From contig JAXDKT010000201.1 of assembly GCA_034666965.1 (NCBI GenBank), positions 1 to 15,481 on the forward strand: a DNA stretch of 15,481 nucleotides, read 5' to 3'. Shown here piece after piece: positions 13,504 through 15,481 of this stretch. Numbering within the stretch: the first letter of the stretch is position 1; each line of letters begins with the position of its first letter. The stretch comes from Chersky-267 sp034666965 (GTDB taxonomy: Bacteria; Chloroflexota; Limnocylindria; Limnocylindrales; CSP1-4). A program made the position numbers and the translations under genes. Under the pieces are notes generated by a model. It did no database searches and was not told where the DNA came from. It saw only the letters and a list, made by a program, of their open reading frames with translations.

Positions 13504-14687
13504 CCCGCGACCGTGGCGGTCGCGACGACCGTGTCTGGCAAGCGGGTTTCCTCGTCGGCTCCGCGCTCGGCGTTGCCGCGACCGTGGTCGGCCGGCGGAT
13601 GGAGCGATCGGCGCGACGCGGGCTGATCGACTGGCCCGCCGCCGAACGGTTCGCCGAGGGTCGCCTGCGTCATGCGCCGGGCGCCCTCTCGGCCGCCGAG
13701 CTCCGGGCGACCGAGCCGATTTACGCCGAGACGATGACCCGCATCGTGCCCAGGCTGAGCGAGGCGCTCGGGACCGAGCTGCCGGGGGTCGTCAGCCGCT
13801 CGGGCGTGGTCGACCGGGCGGGCTGGGTACGGGCCAACTCGGCCAGCTTCGCCGCCCTCATCGGCCGGCTCGAAGGGACGCTCCTCGACCAGATCCTGCC
13901 GGCGGGCGGCGGCATCGGCCAGGCCTCGGTCGCCCTGGTCAACCGCTGGATCGCGACTCGCCAGATCGGGTTCATGCTCGGCTTCATGGGCGCGCGGGTC
14001 CTCGGCCAGTACGACCTGGCCCTGCTCAGCGCCGAGACGACACCGGGCCGGCTCCTGTTCGTCGAGGAGAACATCCGCCAGACCGCGTCGACCTTGGGCG
14101 TGCCGCTCGATGCGTTCCGGACCTGGATCGCGCTCCACGAGACGACCCACGCCTTCGAGTTCGAGGCCCACCCCTGGCTGCGACCGTATCTGGCCGATCG
14201 CCTGGAACGCCAGCTCGCGGCCTTCTCCAGCGGCACCCGGGAGCTCGCCCCGGAGGTGCTCCGACGGGTGGGCCGCGCCCTCCGCGGCGATGGCAGCAGC
14301 GAGCACTGGATGGAGCGCCTGATGAGTGCCGAACAGCGGCGTCTCTTCCGCGAGACCCAGGCGGTGATGAGCCTGCTCGAGGGCTTCAGCGACTACGTCA
14401 TGGACGAGGTCGGCCGCGAGCTCGTCCCCGACGTCGAGCTCATCAGCGAGCGCTTCCACGCCCGCCGCGAAGCGCGCCGATCGGGCTTCGAGCGGGCGAT
14501 CATGCGCCTGACCGGAATGGACATGAAGCTCGAGCAGTACAAGAAGGGTGAGCTCTTCGTGTCCGCCATCGCGGCGGGCGGCGGTCAGCCGGCGCTCGAT
14601 CGGCTGTGGTCCGGGCCCGAATCGCTGCCCCGCGATGGGGAGATCGAGGCGCCCGAGCGCTGGCTCGCGCGCGTGATGGCGGCCTGA
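13500..14687 (+). CDS. Zincin-like metallopeptidase of the coenzyme F420-associated / DUF2342 family
   Basis: A 395-residue protein of the zinc-dependent metalloprotease family that annotation pipelines call coenzyme F420 biosynthesis-associated, because relatives co-occur with F420 genes in actinobacteria; its substrate is unknown. Seen: a short hydrophobic N-terminal segment (about 13-31, WQAGFLVGSALGVAATVVG) that may anchor or be buried, the region FMLGFMGARVLGQYDLALLS, the zinc motif HETTHAFEFEAHPWL starting at His213 (HExxH with His213, Glu214, His217), and a later SLLEGFSDYVMDEVG block (291-305) in which Glu294 may supply the third ligand. It uses TTG at 13500, overlapping the TGA of murI (13501-13503), so coupled translation is likely; a downstream ATG would remove family sequence. 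The dehydrogenase gene begins one base after its stop. No F420 biosynthesis gene is in the window. Confidence 0.88.
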   Translation: MTRDRGGRDDRVWQAGFLVGSALGVAATVVGRRMERSARRGLIDWPAAERFAEGRLRHAPGALSAAELRATEPIYAETMTRIVPRLSEALGTELPGVVSRSGVVDRAGWVRANSASFAALIGRLEGTLLDQILPAGGGIGQASVALVNRWIATRQIGFMLGFMGARVLGQYDLALLSAETTPGRLLFVEENIRQTASTLGVPLDAFRTWIALHETTHAFEFEAHPWLRPYLADRLERQLAAFSSGTRELAPEVLRRVGRALRGDGSSEHWMERLMSAEQRRLFRETQAVMSLLEGFSDYVMDEVGRELVPDVELISERFHARREARRSGFERAIMRLTGMDMKLEQYKKGELFVSAIAAGGGQPALDRLWSGPESLPRDGEIEAPERWLARVMAA

Positions 14688-14688
14688 G

Positions 14689-15481
14689 GTGAGCGCACGG
14701 AACGTGGCCGGACCGGGTCGTGGACCGGGCGGCGTCCCGGCCGCGATCGCCCTGAGCCCCATCCTGTCGGCGCGCTATCGCGGGCGCGACCTCGAACGGA
14801 TCCGGGCGGCCGCCCCGGGTGCTCGCCTGGTGACGGTTTCGATCGAGGGTCTGGCCGACGGCCCGCTCGACGACGTTGAGGTGCTCCTACGCGGGTTCCT
14901 TTCGGCCGAGGCGTTCGACCGCCTGCTCGACCGGGCGCCACGCCTGGCCTGGGTTCATTCGGCCTCGGCGGGCGTCGAGCGGGTGCTGACCCCGGCCGGC
15001 CGCCAGCGCGGGCTGGTCGTGACCAACGCCCGGGGCGTGTTCAGCCAGCCGATCGCCGAGTACGTGCTGATGATGATCCTGGCGGTCAGCCGCCGGCTGC
15101 CCCAGCTGCTCGAGCTCCAGCGCGAGCGAACCTGGCAGCCCCTGGAGGGCACCGAGCTCCGCGACGTGACCGTGGGCATCGTCGGGCTCGGATCGCTCGG
15201 GAGCGCGGTCGCGACCCTGGCCGGTGCGTTCGGTTGCCGGGTCGTGGCCACCCGACGACGCGCCGGCACCGAGGACTCCGCGTCCGCGCCGGAGGCGAGC
15301 GTGGCGTCGGAGGCGGGCGTGGCGCAGATCGAGCGGGTGACCGGCCCCGAGGGACTACCGGCGCTCCTGGCCGAGTCGGACTTCATCGTCCTGGCCGCGC
15401 CGCTGACCCCCGAAACCGAGGGCATGATCGACGAGGCGGCGCTGGCCGCTGTCAAGCCCGGCGCCTGGCTGATCAACGTGG
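14689..15481 (+). CDS. D-isomer-specific 2-hydroxyacid dehydrogenase, cut by right edge
   Basis: The N-terminal 264 codons of an NAD(P)-dependent oxidoreductase that interconverts 2-hydroxy and 2-oxo acids in the cytoplasm. Seen: the substrate-domain block PRLAWVHSASAGVERVL, then VVTNARGVFSQPIAEYVLMM that opens the family's cofactor domain, and the Rossmann glycines GLGSLG (Gly166, Gly168, Gly171). The second strand ends VVATRRRAG rather than with the acidic residue of NAD enzymes, which suggests NADPH use, as in glyoxylate/hydroxypyruvate reductases. The sequence stops in the strand LINV, just before the catalytic Arg, so Arg, Glu and His lie outside the window. The first ~20 residues are Gly/Pro/Ala-rich. 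GTG 14689 follows the zincin stop after one base, with the GAGG of the stop region overlapping. An imperfect 18-base tandem repeat lengthens the loop after the second strand (15292-15327). Confidence 0.9.
   Translation, partial: MSARNVAGPGRGPGGVPAAIALSPILSARYRGRDLERIRAAAPGARLVTVSIEGLADGPLDDVEVLLRGFLSAEAFDRLLDRAPRLAWVHSASAGVERVLTPAGRQRGLVVTNARGVFSQPIAEYVLMMILAVSRRLPQLLELQRERTWQPLEGTELRDVTVGIVGLGSLGSAVATLAGAFGCRVVATRRRAGTEDSASAPEASVASEAGVAQIERVTGPEGLPALLAESDFIVLAAPLTPETEGMIDEAALAAVKPGAWLINV
15292..15327 (+). repeat. Imperfect 18-base tandem duplication inside the dehydrogenase gene
   Basis: Positions 15292-15309 and 15310-15327 match at 15 of 18 bases and stay in frame, encoding EASVAS followed by EAGVAQ. 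The repeat lies in an Ala/Ser/Glu-rich loop of the cofactor domain after the Rossmann arginines and looks like a small in-frame expansion. Confidence 0.6.

Noticed and set aside
13215..14762. 515-residue open frame on the minus strand
   Set aside because: Antisense to the zincin and the end of murI; no recognisable motif.
1..15481. Mobile elements, CRISPR array, defence island, tRNA or rRNA
   Set aside because: No transposase, integrase, regularly spaced repeats, nuclease-effector pair or cloverleaf/rRNA-like sequence seen; the genes read as ordinary chromosomal content.

Overview
The window looks like chromosomal DNA from a very G+C-rich (roughly 70% by eye), free-living bacterium. The gene set fits a Chloroflexota lineage of the Limnocylindria/Ellin6529 type best: a DUF4446 protein, an F420-associated zincin, a single-chain UvrD helicase with an AddB-type iron-sulfur nuclease, an orphan CpaE and leaderless genes. 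High-GC actinobacteria are the main alternative, and the assignment is an inference from gene content and composition. I see no insertion sequence, phage gene, CRISPR array, tRNA or rRNA, and no intergenic stretch longer than about 210 bases.

Left, minus-strand block (1-2944). Reading leftward, it has a 116-residue protein with a C-terminal membrane anchor, a membrane c-di-GMP-type sensor (degenerate GGDEF plus HD-GYP), and the N-terminal 40% of the clamp-loader-like ATPase RarA, which runs off the left edge. A 144-base divergent promoter region (2945-3088) separates this block from the rightward genes.

Right, plus-strand block (3089-15481). The order is a DUF4446 membrane-anchored protein, a 1075-residue UvrD/RecB-nuclease fusion, an overlapping HAD hydrolase, a four-helix membrane protein, an M20 amidohydrolase, an agmatinase/arginase-family ureohydrolase behind a long structured leader, a SAM methyltransferase, then an apparent four-gene operon: CpaE-like ATPase, glutamate racemase MurI, zincin metallopeptidase, and a D-2-hydroxyacid dehydrogenase cut by the right edge.

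Functionally the window mixes housekeeping (DNA repair by RarA and the helicase-nuclease; cell-wall D-glutamate from MurI) with nitrogen/amide catabolism (M20 hydrolase, ureohydrolase) and signalling (HD-GYP sensor, CpaE). No dedicated defence or mobile system is evident.

The most notable signal is regulatory. Seven recognisable -10 elements occur, most with a TGN extension. Four of them (rarA, helicase-nuclease, four-helix membrane protein, CpaE) end exactly 6-7 bases before the start codon, so those mRNAs should be leaderless. One -10 element even reuses the stop codon of the gene before it. The ureohydrolase is the opposite case: its promoter is about 114 bases upstream of its start, and the leader folds on paper into two stem-loop domains ending at the ribosome binding site, which is a candidate riboswitch or other cis-regulatory RNA.
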